Positions 45,811 through 53,441 of a stretch of DNA of 64,000 nt are shown piece by piece. How positions within the stretch are numbered: the stretch's first letter is position 1; the number at the start of each line of letters is the position of its first letter. The DNA is from Dyadobacter sp. CY343. Lineage in GTDB: Bacteria; Bacteroidota; Bacteroidia; Cytophagales; Spirosomataceae. Where the stretch lies: assembly GCF_021390335.1 (NCBI RefSeq), contig NZ_JAJUXK010000001.1, forward strand, positions 186,001 through 250,000, written 5' to 3'. The notes beneath the pieces are model-generated. The model saw only the letters and a program-made list of their open reading frames with translations. It made no database searches and had not been told where the DNA came from. The position numbers and the translations under genes are program-made.

Positions 45811-46086
45811 AGTATATAGTAACTATTAGTTTGTAAATCAATTATTATTTTGTTGTATTATTCCTATTATAGAATATTGTATACCTCTTTTGTGGCACTC
45901 AAAACTAAATGGCAAATAGTCATTTTCCTAATTTTATATTCTTAAATATGGTCATTTATAAATATATATTTTGGTTAAAGGGTTGTTTTGTAAAATTTAG
46001 CTTCTAATTTTGATGCCGTAGTAATGATGGTTATTAACTACTATACATAGTACATTTTCAATATTCACTCCTGTATTACGAAACAA
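45811..46086. other. nirB - methyltransferase divergent regulatory region
   Basis: 276 bp of very A/T-rich sequence with no gene. It holds the promoter at 45983-46012 for the plus-strand genes, and two short palindromes with the same ACTAT/ATAGT half-sites: TACTAT-AC-ATAGTA at 46039-46052 and ATAGT-A-ACTAT at 45816-45826, just before nirB. These could be binding sites for the NarL-like regulator; that is a guess. Confidence 0.4.
45983..46012 (+). promoter_or_regulatory. promoter of the nitrate assimilation plus-strand genes
   Basis: TTG at 45983-45985, a 19-bp spacer and TAATTTTG at 46005-46012. Predicted leader of about 68 nt to the ATG at 46087. Confidence 0.55.
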
Positions 46087-46845
46087 ATGGAAGCTAAACT
46101 AACATTGGTTGGTGCCGGGCCGGGAGACGGAGAGCTGATTACCTTAAAAGGGATCAGGGCACTGGAAAAAGCGGACGTCGTACTGTATGATGAACTCGCC
46201 TGTCATGAACTGCTGGACTTCGCGCCGGCGCATTCCATGAAGATCTACGTAGGAAAAAAAGTGGGTGAACCTTCATTTTCACAGGAGGAAATCAACGGTC
46301 TGATCGTGCGGCTTGCCCGCAAGAAAGGTCACGTGGTGCGTTTGAAAGGTGGCGATCCGTTTGTATTCGGCCGCGGACACGAGGAAATGGAATATGCCAG
46401 GGACTGTGGTGTGACGGTGGAAGTTGTGCCGGGTGTTTCGAGCTGTATCTCGGTGCCTGCGTCGATGGAAATTCCGGTTACCCGCCGGGGTGTGAGTGAA
46501 AGTTTTTGGGTGATCACCGGTACTACCCGCGACGGTTCACTTTCTGACGATATGCAGCTTGCGGTTCAATCCAAAGCTACTGTGGTAGTATTAATGGGAT
46601 TGGGCAAACTGGAAGAGATATGCGCATTGTACAAGCGTTTCGGTCGTGGGCATTTGCCGATGGCAGTGATTCAAAATGGAACGCGGCCTGACGAAAAAAG
46701 TGTGATCGGACAGGTTTGGGAAATGCCCCAGCTCGTGCGTGAACAAAAGATCGGTACGCCCGCTATCATGATCATGGGCGAAGTAGTGGCCCTGCATCCA
46801 TCTTACGCACTGGAATATCTGCATAGTAACGGTTTGGCCTGCTAA
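46087..46845 (+). CDS. cobA: uroporphyrinogen-III C-methyltransferase
   Basis: 252 residues. TLVGAGPGDGELITLKGIRAL near residue 6, VVLYDELA near 31, VRLKGGDPFVFGRGHEEM near 80 and EVVPGVSSCISVPASMEIPVTRRG near 111 are the SUMT signatures. It makes precorrin-2, the precursor of the siroheme that NirB needs. It lacks the dehydrogenase/ferrochelatase half of CysG, which must be encoded elsewhere. First gene of the plus-strand nitrate run. Confidence 0.95.
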   Translation: MEAKLTLVGAGPGDGELITLKGIRALEKADVVLYDELACHELLDFAPAHSMKIYVGKKVGEPSFSQEEINGLIVRLARKKGHVVRLKGGDPFVFGRGHEEMEYARDCGVTVEVVPGVSSCISVPASMEIPVTRRGVSESFWVITGTTRDGSLSDDMQLAVQSKATVVVLMGLGKLEEICALYKRFGRGHLPMAVIQNGTRPDEKSVIGQVWEMPQLVREQKIGTPAIMIMGEVVALHPSYALEYLHSNGLAC

Positions 46846-46868
46846 CTCTTCTACCCTGAAAATATAAT

Positions 46869-48221
46869 ATGAAAACAGCTATACGCATCGTAATAGCGGG
46901 TCTATCAGCATTGCTGGTAGGTTCGGAAGCATTTGCCCAGTTCAGTTTGTCGGGCCAGCTGCGAACGCGCACTGAGCTACTTCACGGGCAGGGATCTCCT
47001 TTGTCCAAAAATGATAAGCCGGCGTTTTTCACTTCCCAGCGTACCCGGCTGAATGCGGGCTACAAAGGTTACCGGATGCATTTTTTTACGGCTTTGCAGG
47101 ATGTACGCGTTTGGGGACAGGATGCTTCTACCAATAATAGGGTCACAAATCAGCCTCAAAATGGCCTGATGCTGCACGAAGCGTGGGGCGAGATCAGTTT
47201 GCTGGATACCAACAAAACCAGGCTGGGTAAAGTGTTTTCGGTTAAAATAGGACGGCAGGAGTTGCTTTACGACGACAGCCGGCTGCTGGGAAATCTGGAC
47301 TGGCTCCAACAGGCAAGGCGCCACGATGGGGTTTTGCTTAAATTTGAAAACGACGGATTTCTCGCACATATTGGCGCTGCGTATAATCAAAACCGTGAGA
47401 CAAGGAGCGCGACTTTATACGACGGTGTTCCGGTAGGTTACCCGGCCGGAACGAATGGAATAGGTACCATGTACAAATCCATGCAGTTTGTTTATTTAGG
47501 TAAAAAACTGAAAAAGGGCAACGCTTCTTTTCTGGTGTTCAAAGATGATTTCCAGAAGTATAAGTTAGATTCAGCGGGTGCCAAAAACCTGCGCCCAGGC
47601 ACGTGGAAGCGCATTACTGCCGGACCTTACGTGCAAACTGCATTGGGTAAATTCTGGAACCTGACAGCTAGTGTCTATTACCAGACTGGAAAAGACAAAG
47701 ACGGAAAGTCGCTGAGCGCGTGGATGTATTCGGTGCGGGGACTGTATAATATGACGCGAAGTTTTTCAATAGGACCAGGTTTCGACTATACCTCCGGCTC
47801 AGCAGCTGGATCAGCTAAAAATCACACATTTGATCCATTGTACGGCACTCCTCATAAGTTTTGGGGACAAATGGATTACTTCTATGCGGCCAACGGTTTC
47901 GGTCGCGGCGGTCTGGCTGATTTTTATATTAATACACTCATAAAACCTTCCTCCAAACTGACTATACAAGCTGATCTGCACCAATTTTCCAGTGCAACGC
48001 CTGTCCGGAATGCGCAGGACCAGAAGCTGTCTTCCAACTTCGGCAGCGAGCTGGACGTGATCGCAACCTACAATCTCACCAATATGATCAGCTTCCAGGG
48101 CGGGTATTGCACTTTCCTTCCTACGGGCAGTCTGGCGGCTGTTAAGAATGTGAAAGATCCGCAGAAAATGGCCAACTGGGCTTATCTGATGATCAATATC
48201 AAACCCGATTTTTTGAAGTAA
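46869..48221 (+). CDS. outer-membrane porin of the alginate-export family
   Basis: 450 residues with a signal peptide ending at AFAQF and a barrel of alternating beta strands. LSGQLRTRTELLHGQG, HEAWGEISLLDTN, SVKIGRQELLYDDSRLLGNLDWLQQARRHD and the end MANWAYLMINIKPDFLK fit the alginate_exp barrel family. In this position, between the methyltransferase and the nitrate transporter, it most likely lets nitrate or nitrite cross the outer membrane (inference from context). The gap to narK is 39 bp. Confidence 0.75.
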   Translation: MKTAIRIVIAGLSALLVGSEAFAQFSLSGQLRTRTELLHGQGSPLSKNDKPAFFTSQRTRLNAGYKGYRMHFFTALQDVRVWGQDASTNNRVTNQPQNGLMLHEAWGEISLLDTNKTRLGKVFSVKIGRQELLYDDSRLLGNLDWLQQARRHDGVLLKFENDGFLAHIGAAYNQNRETRSATLYDGVPVGYPAGTNGIGTMYKSMQFVYLGKKLKKGNASFLVFKDDFQKYKLDSAGAKNLRPGTWKRITAGPYVQTALGKFWNLTASVYYQTGKDKDGKSLSAWMYSVRGLYNMTRSFSIGPGFDYTSGSAAGSAKNHTFDPLYGTPHKFWGQMDYFYAANGFGRGGLADFYINTLIKPSSKLTIQADLHQFSSATPVRNAQDQKLSSNFGSELDVIATYNLTNMISFQGGYCTFLPTGSLAAVKNVKDPQKMANWAYLMINIKPDFLK

Positions 48222-48260
48222 GTCCCGACGTAAAATCATCATTTCAAAACTCTTATTACA

Positions 48261-49577
48261 ATGGAAACGACTCAGAAGCCCCTTGAAAAGTTGAACATTT
48301 TTAGTTTCAAAGGCGTACAGATGCGGACCTTTCATTTGACATGGATGGCGTTTTTTCTATGTTTTTTCGGCTGGTTCGGCCTGGCTCCCCTGATGACGAT
48401 CATTAAAAAAGACCTCGGATTGAGCAAAGAACAGATCGGTAATATCATCATCGCATCAGTGGCGGCTACGGTAGTCGCCCGGATTTTAATAGGCAAACTT
48501 TGCGATTCGTGGGGGCCGCGGAAAACTTATGCGGCTTTAATGGGCGTTTGTTCCATTCCGGTTATGTCTGTCGGGCTGGTGCATTCGTATGAGGCATTTC
48601 TGCTGTTCCGCCTCGCGATCGGCGTGATCGGCGCTTCGTTTGTGATCACGCAATACCACACTTCGGTGATGTTCGATCAGAAGATCGTCGGTACGGCCAA
48701 TGCGGTCGCTGGCGGCTGGGGTAACCTCGGCGGCGGGATCACAAATATGGCTATGCCGCTGGTTTTTGGGTTTTTTATCAGCATGGGCTACCTGCCTGAG
48801 TCGGCCTGGCGCGTGGCGATGATCATCCCGGGCGTGTTCCTATTCATTTTTGCATTCGTTTATTATCGTTTTACAAAAGATACCCCTGCGGGAAACTTTG
48901 AGGACCTGGCAATTGCCAATCCAAAAGCTGTCAAAACAAAAGGTGCATTGGCGAAAGCTGCGAAAGATCCGCGTACCTGGGCATTGTTTCTGGCTTATGG
49001 TGCATGTTTTGGGATAGAAATTACTTTTGATAATGTAGCGGCACTTTACTTTTTTGAATACTACGAAACTTCGCTGGCCACCGCCGGGATACTCGCAGGT
49101 ACTTTTGGTTTTATGAACATTTTCGCCCGGGCGATCGGTGGTATTCTGGCTGATAAGGTGGGAAATAAATATGGTATGGTAGGAAAAGGTCGGTTGCTCG
49201 CCGCGCTATTGTGTCTGGAAGGTATTGGTATCGCACTTTTTGCGCAAAGCGGCAGTCTGACGATGGCGGTAGTGACGATGCTGGGCTTCGCGATGTTTCT
49301 TAAAATGGCAAATGGGGTTACCTATGCAATCGTGCCTTTTATCAATCGGAAAGCGATCGGCTCGGTAAGCGGGATTGTCGGCGCGGGAGGAAATGTAGGT
49401 GCGGTACTGGCTGGGTTTCTATTTAAATCTAGCTCTATTTCGTATTCGGAGGCATTTATGTACATTGGCGGGGCTATTGCCTGTATTGCTGCGGTGGTGG
49501 CATTAGTGAATTTTGAGAAGACACAAACCATCATGTCCGAGCGCCTATCTCCGTCGGCTGAGGCCGTGGGGAGTTGA
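48261..49577 (+). CDS. narK: NarK/NasA-type MFS nitrate/nitrite transporter
   Basis: 438 residues with twelve hydrophobic helices. The two nitrate signatures of the family are AVAGGWGNLGGGITNMAMP near residue 150 and SGIVGAGGNVGAVLAGF near 370. The start MRTFHLTWMAFFLCFFGWFGLAPL is typical of the single-domain nitrate uptake branch. The last ten residues (LSPSAEAVGS) are encoded by the first copy of a 47-48 bp tandem repeat, so the original C-terminus may have been replaced by repeat insertion. Confidence 0.93.
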   Translation: METTQKPLEKLNIFSFKGVQMRTFHLTWMAFFLCFFGWFGLAPLMTIIKKDLGLSKEQIGNIIIASVAATVVARILIGKLCDSWGPRKTYAALMGVCSIPVMSVGLVHSYEAFLLFRLAIGVIGASFVITQYHTSVMFDQKIVGTANAVAGGWGNLGGGITNMAMPLVFGFFISMGYLPESAWRVAMIIPGVFLFIFAFVYYRFTKDTPAGNFEDLAIANPKAVKTKGALAKAAKDPRTWALFLAYGACFGIEITFDNVAALYFFEYYETSLATAGILAGTFGFMNIFARAIGGILADKVGNKYGMVGKGRLLAALLCLEGIGIALFAQSGSLTMAVVTMLGFAMFLKMANGVTYAIVPFINRKAIGSVSGIVGAGGNVGAVLAGFLFKSSSISYSEAFMYIGGAIACIAAVVALVNFEKTQTIMSERLSPSAEAVGS

Positions 49578-49760
49578 GTGCTAGCGGTGTCGCACTTTCC
49601 GTCGGCTGAAGCCGTGGGGCTTGGGTACTACCGGTGTCGCACCTTCCGTCGGCTGAAGCCGTGGGGACTGAGTACTAGCGGTGTCGCACTTTCCGTCGGC
49701 TGAAGCCGTGGGGACTTTAGTACTAGCGGTGTCGCATTTTCCGTCGGCTGAAGCCAACGG
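49551..49760. repeat. 47-48 bp tandem repeat over the 3' end of narK
   Basis: The block CCGTCGGCTGAAGCCGTGGGG starts at 49551, 49599, 49646, 49693 and 49741, spaced 48, 47, 47 and 48 bp. Between blocks is a conserved stretch containing TAGCGGTGTCGCACTTT. The last copy is CCGTCGGCTGAAGCCAACGG, which can fold on itself. Spacers are repeats themselves, so this is not a CRISPR. Confidence 0.9.
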
Positions 49761-49809
49761 TTATTGATAAGGGCGGGGCGTTTCACTGCCGCCGATTGCA
49801 TCATCGCCC

Positions 49810-49880
49810 CATTCGGTCATTCAATCATTCGATCATTCAATCATTCAGCGCATCGGCGCCCGCTCATTCAATCATTGAAC
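49810..49880. repeat. degenerate 8-bp repeat upstream of the nitrate reductase gene
   Basis: Five CATTCnnn units (49810-49849), two of them exact CATTCAAT, then CATTCAAT-CATTGAAC at 49865-49880 directly before the ATG. It has the same unit and gene-relative direction as the nirD repeat. The rest of the 303 bp between narK and this gene (49578-49880) is the 47-48 bp repeat and a short G/C-rich stretch. Confidence 0.85.
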
Positions 49881-52800
49881 ATGAAACCAACATCATTCAA
49901 ATCGACCTGCTGTTACTGTGGCGTGGGCTGCGGGGTGGTGGTGACGAAAGAAAGTAATGGTCAGCTGAGCCTCGAAGGTGACAAAGAACATCCATCCAAC
50001 AAGGGTATGCTTTGTTCCAAAGGGATGAACCTGCATTATACCGTCATGGACCATTCGGATAGGCTGCTGTATCCGCAAATGCGCATGAATCGGTCAATGC
50101 CGATGCAGCGGGTTAGCTGGGACGATGCGTTGGAAAGAACTGCTGCGGTTTTTAAAACATTCATTAAAAAGTTTGGCCCCGATTCAGTTGCATTTTACGT
50201 TTCGGGACAATGCCTTACGGAAGAGTATTATCTTGTTAATAAGCTGATTAAGGGTTTTATAGGATCTAATAATATAGATACCAACTCCCGGCTCTGCATG
50301 AGCTCGGCGGTAATGGGCTACAAGCTGGCACTGGGCGAGGATAGTGTGCCTGTGTGCTATGATGATATCGAGGCGGCCGATGTTATGTATGTGACAGGCG
50401 CGAATCCTGCCTGGTGCCACCCGATTATCTGGCGCCGGATTGAGGCGCATAAGGCTGCCAATCCCAATGTAAAGATCATTTGCGTGGACCCGCGCCGCAC
50501 CGATACTGCGCGTTCTTCCGACCTCCATTTGCAGATTATTCCAGGTACTGATATTGTGCTCAATCACGCAATAGGAAGGTTATTGATTGAAAATGGGTAC
50601 GTAAATAATGAATTTATCCTCGATCATACCGACGGTTTTCAGGCTTATTGTGAAAAAGTAATGCAGCGTACGATTGCGGAGGCGGCGGAATTATGTGGTG
50701 TTGAAAAAGCGGATATTGAACTGGCAGCGGAGTGGATCGGCCAGTCGCGCGGATTTCTCTCTTTCTGGACAATGGGATTGAACCAGTCTGTGATCGGTGT
50801 TAATAAAAACCTTTCCCTGATCAATCTGCATTTGATCACGGGCAGAATCGGTACCCCCGGAAACGGACCTTTTTCACTGACAGGCCAGCCGAATGCAATG
50901 GGAGGTCGCGAAACGGGCGGGTTAGCGAATATTTTGCCTGGTCACCGGGAGGTAGCGAATGCAGCTCACCGTCGGGAACTGGAAGCATTTTGGGGTAGTC
51001 CGGTGGAAATCGGCAACAAGCCGGGACTCACGGCGACTGAGATGTTCGAGGCACTGGCGGAGGACAAATTGAAAGCGATCTGGATCATTAATACCAATCC
51101 GCTGGTGAGTATGCCGGATATGAATGCGGTGGAAAGTGCGCTGAAAAAAGCGCGGTTCGTGGTGGTGCAAGATGTTTCGAACCGGGCCGATACCGTGCAT
51201 TTTGCGGATGTAGTACTACCCGCGGCGGCCTGGCTGGAAAAAGAAGGTACGATGACCAACGCCGAGCGGCGGATCACGCATTTACCCAAAGTAGTGAATA
51301 CACCCGGTGAGGCGTTGCCCGACGCGGAAATTATCTGGCGGTTTGCGGCGAAAATGGGCTTTGGAGATTCATTTAATTATAGCAGCGCTTCCGAGGTTTA
51401 TGATGAATATGTGAAAATTACCGCAGGTACCAGCATTGACGTTACCGGCGTGAGTCACGCGGTTTTGCAACAAAATAGAAGTGTACAATGGCCATTTCCT
51501 GCGCATACTGAGGCATTTGACCAAAAAAATAATAACGCCCGGCTTTTCACAGACCACCAGTTTTACACTCCCAACAAAAGAGCGCAGATCCACGCAGTCG
51601 ACGATGAAAACAGGTCGGAGCCGGTGGATGAAAATTTTCCGTTGATATTAACGACAGGCCGGATCAGGGACCAGTGGCATACGATGACCAAAACAGGCTG
51701 GGTCGCGCGACTAAACAAACATATTCCGCAGCCTTTTTTGCAAATTCACCCAACCGACGCAGCGAAGCGAAATATAAGCGACGGTCAGCTGGTTACTGTG
51801 CGGGGCAGGAGAGGGGAAGTTCGGGTAAAGGCACTGGTTACCGAAGATGTGCGCCCGGGATTGTGTTTTCTGCCCATGCATTGGGGTAAAATATTGGGTA
51901 GCAACGGCGTGAGGGCCAATAATATCACAAGTTCGCTGGTGGACCCACGTTCCAAAGAGCCGGATTTCAAGTTCTCGGCGGTGGAGGTTAGTTTGTATCA
52001 AAAACCGGTCGAAAAAATTATTATCATAGGGGCAGGTTCCGCGGGACTGGGGTTTATCAATGCATACCGCGCATTAAATCAGGAAGATCAAATTTACGTT
52101 TTTTCCAAAGAGGTCAATCCATTCTACAACCGCGTCATGCTGCCCGACTATATCAGCGGGGCGCAGCGTTGGGAACAGCTCGTCAGGTTGCGGGAAGACC
52201 AGTTTGAAGAGCATAATATAGTAGTACACAAAGGATTAGGTATCGCGCATATTGACAGAAAAAACAAAACTGTAATTGACAGCGAGGGCCAGGAACATAC
52301 TTACGACCAGCTGATCCTGGGTACGGGCAGCCGCGCATTTATGCCAAAAGGAGTGCCGCGGCTCAAAGGGATCTTTAATATGCGCTCGCGTCCAGATGCC
52401 GATTCATTAACGCCTTTTTTAACCCAAAAAGACCCGCACGCGGTGATCGTCGGCGGTGGTATCCTGGGTCTGGAACTGGCAGCTTCTTTTCGGGAAATGA
52501 ATGTAAAAGTGACCGTGATCCAGCGCAGCGGCCGTTTTATGGAGCGACAACTCGATACGCTTGCGAGCGAATTGTTATACCAGGAATTGCTCGACCGACG
52601 AGTCGAAGTGTTTTTTAACGATGAGGTAGCAACATTTTCCGGCACGGACAAAGTGGAAGGTATTCGCCTGAAATCGGGCAGAAAGCTGGATTGTCAGGTG
52701 GTGGTGATGACGATGGGAACGGTGCCGAATATTGAGCTGGCCCAGGAGGCGGAGCTGGATTGCAAGCGTGGCGTGGTCGTGAACGATTATATGCAGACTT

Positions 52801-53408
52801 CGGATCCTTCCATTTACGCAGCCGGCGAGATCGCGGAATGGAATGGTAAAATGTGGGGCATCACTTTGGGGGCGGAGGAGCAGGCCGCCGCGATCGCCAG
52901 CTATCTTGCGGGGGATATTTCGCAACCATATAAAGGAAGTATTTCGATGAATATCCTGAAAATGGAAGGTTTGCACCTGTGCAGCATCGGACTTACCGAA
53001 GTGCCGGCGAACGATCCTTCTTACGAGCAGATCATTTTCACGGATCAATCAAAAAGATATTATAAGAAGTGCATTGTCCACCACGATCGGCTAGTGGGCG
53101 CGATTATGATCGGGGATAAGAATGAGTTTGCCGAGTTCCGCGACCTGATCGCCAGCGGCACGGAGCTTTCGGAAAAACGCTTGCAATTGTTGCGCGCCAG
53201 CAAACCTGCCGAGCCGCTGATTGGAAAGCTGGTTTGTTCATGTAACAATGTTGGAGAAGGGAATCTGGAAAAGGAAATTTCCGGTGGCTGCGCAGATTTT
53301 CAGCATTTGTGTCAGAAAACGGGCGCGGGAACTGGCTGCGGATCTTGTCGGCCCGAAGTGAAAGCGATTTTGAAAAAAGTATTGGAGGGAAATCTGGTGG
53401 CTGTTTAG
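49881..53408 (+). CDS. assimilatory nitrate reductase fused to an FAD/NAD oxidoreductase and a BFD [2Fe-2S] domain
   Basis: 1175 residues from the ATG at 49881 (MKPTSFKSTCCYCGVGC). The first 700 residues are a molybdopterin enzyme of the NarB/NasA type: N-terminal [4Fe-4S] ligands C10/C13/C17 and C-x-KG near 46, DTNSRLCMSSAV near 130, LTGQPNAMGGRETGGLANILPG near 330. Residues about 707-1105 are an FAD/NAD(P) disulfide-reductase-type domain (IIIIGAGSAGLGF, HAVIVGGGILGLELAASF). The last 55 residues are BFD-like (LVCSCNNVGEG ... GTGCGSC). One chain thus carries the catalytic and probably the NADH-oxidising parts that are NasA/NasC plus NasB in other bacteria. An in-frame extension to 49764 through the repeats is rejected. 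Confidence 0.93.
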   Translation: MKPTSFKSTCCYCGVGCGVVVTKESNGQLSLEGDKEHPSNKGMLCSKGMNLHYTVMDHSDRLLYPQMRMNRSMPMQRVSWDDALERTAAVFKTFIKKFGPDSVAFYVSGQCLTEEYYLVNKLIKGFIGSNNIDTNSRLCMSSAVMGYKLALGEDSVPVCYDDIEAADVMYVTGANPAWCHPIIWRRIEAHKAANPNVKIICVDPRRTDTARSSDLHLQIIPGTDIVLNHAIGRLLIENGYVNNEFILDHTDGFQAYCEKVMQRTIAEAAELCGVEKADIELAAEWIGQSRGFLSFWTMGLNQSVIGVNKNLSLINLHLITGRIGTPGNGPFSLTGQPNAMGGRETGGLANILPGHREVANAAHRRELEAFWGSPVEIGNKPGLTATEMFEALAEDKLKAIWIINTNPLVSMPDMNAVESALKKARFVVVQDVSNRADTVHFADVVLPAAAWLEKEGTMTNAERRITHLPKVVNTPGEALPDAEIIWRFAAKMGFGDSFNYSSASEVYDEYVKITAGTSIDVTGVSHAVLQQNRSVQWPFPAHTEAFDQKNNNARLFTDHQFYTPNKRAQIHAVDDENRSEPVDENFPLILTTGRIRDQWHTMTKTGWVARLNKHIPQPFLQIHPTDAAKRNISDGQLVTVRGRRGEVRVKALVTEDVRPGLCFLPMHWGKILGSNGVRANNITSSLVDPRSKEPDFKFSAVEVSLYQKPVEKIIIIGAGSAGLGFINAYRALNQEDQIYVFSKEVNPFYNRVMLPDYISGAQRWEQLVRLREDQFEEHNIVVHKGLGIAHIDRKNKTVIDSEGQEHTYDQLILGTGSRAFMPKGVPRLKGIFNMRSRPDADSLTPFLTQKDPHAVIVGGGILGLELAASFREMNVKVTVIQRSGRFMERQLDTLASELLYQELLDRRVEVFFNDEVATFSGTDKVEGIRLKSGRKLDCQVVVMTMGTVPNIELAQEAELDCKRGVVVNDYMQTSDPSIYAAGEIAEWNGKMWGITLGAEEQAAAIASYLAGDISQPYKGSISMNILKMEGLHLCSIGLTEVPANDPSYEQIIFTDQSKRYYKKCIVHHDRLVGAIMIGDKNEFAEFRDLIASGTELSEKRLQLLRASKPAEPLIGKLVCSCNNVGEGNLEKEISGGCADFQHLCQKTGAGTGCGSCRPEVKAILKKVLEGNLVAV

Positions 53409-53411
53409 CAA

Positions 53412-53441
53412 ATGCTATTCGATAAACTGACGGAACCGTGA
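53412..53441 (+). other. nine-codon open frame overlapping the next start codon
   Basis: ATG at 53412 reads MLFDKLTEP and stops at TGA 53439-53441, overlapping the GTG start of the next gene (GTGA). It may couple translation. Alternatively it is the real N-terminus of the next protein, out of frame by one base. Confidence 0.4.

Noticed and set aside
49551-49760. Possible CRISPR array at the end of narK
   Set aside because: The 47-48 bp periods are conserved through their whole length, with no unique spacers and no cas genes.
49764-49880. Longer nitrate reductase starting at 49764
   Set aside because: The extension reads through the tandem repeats. The [4Fe-4S] motif near the start fits the ATG at 49881.
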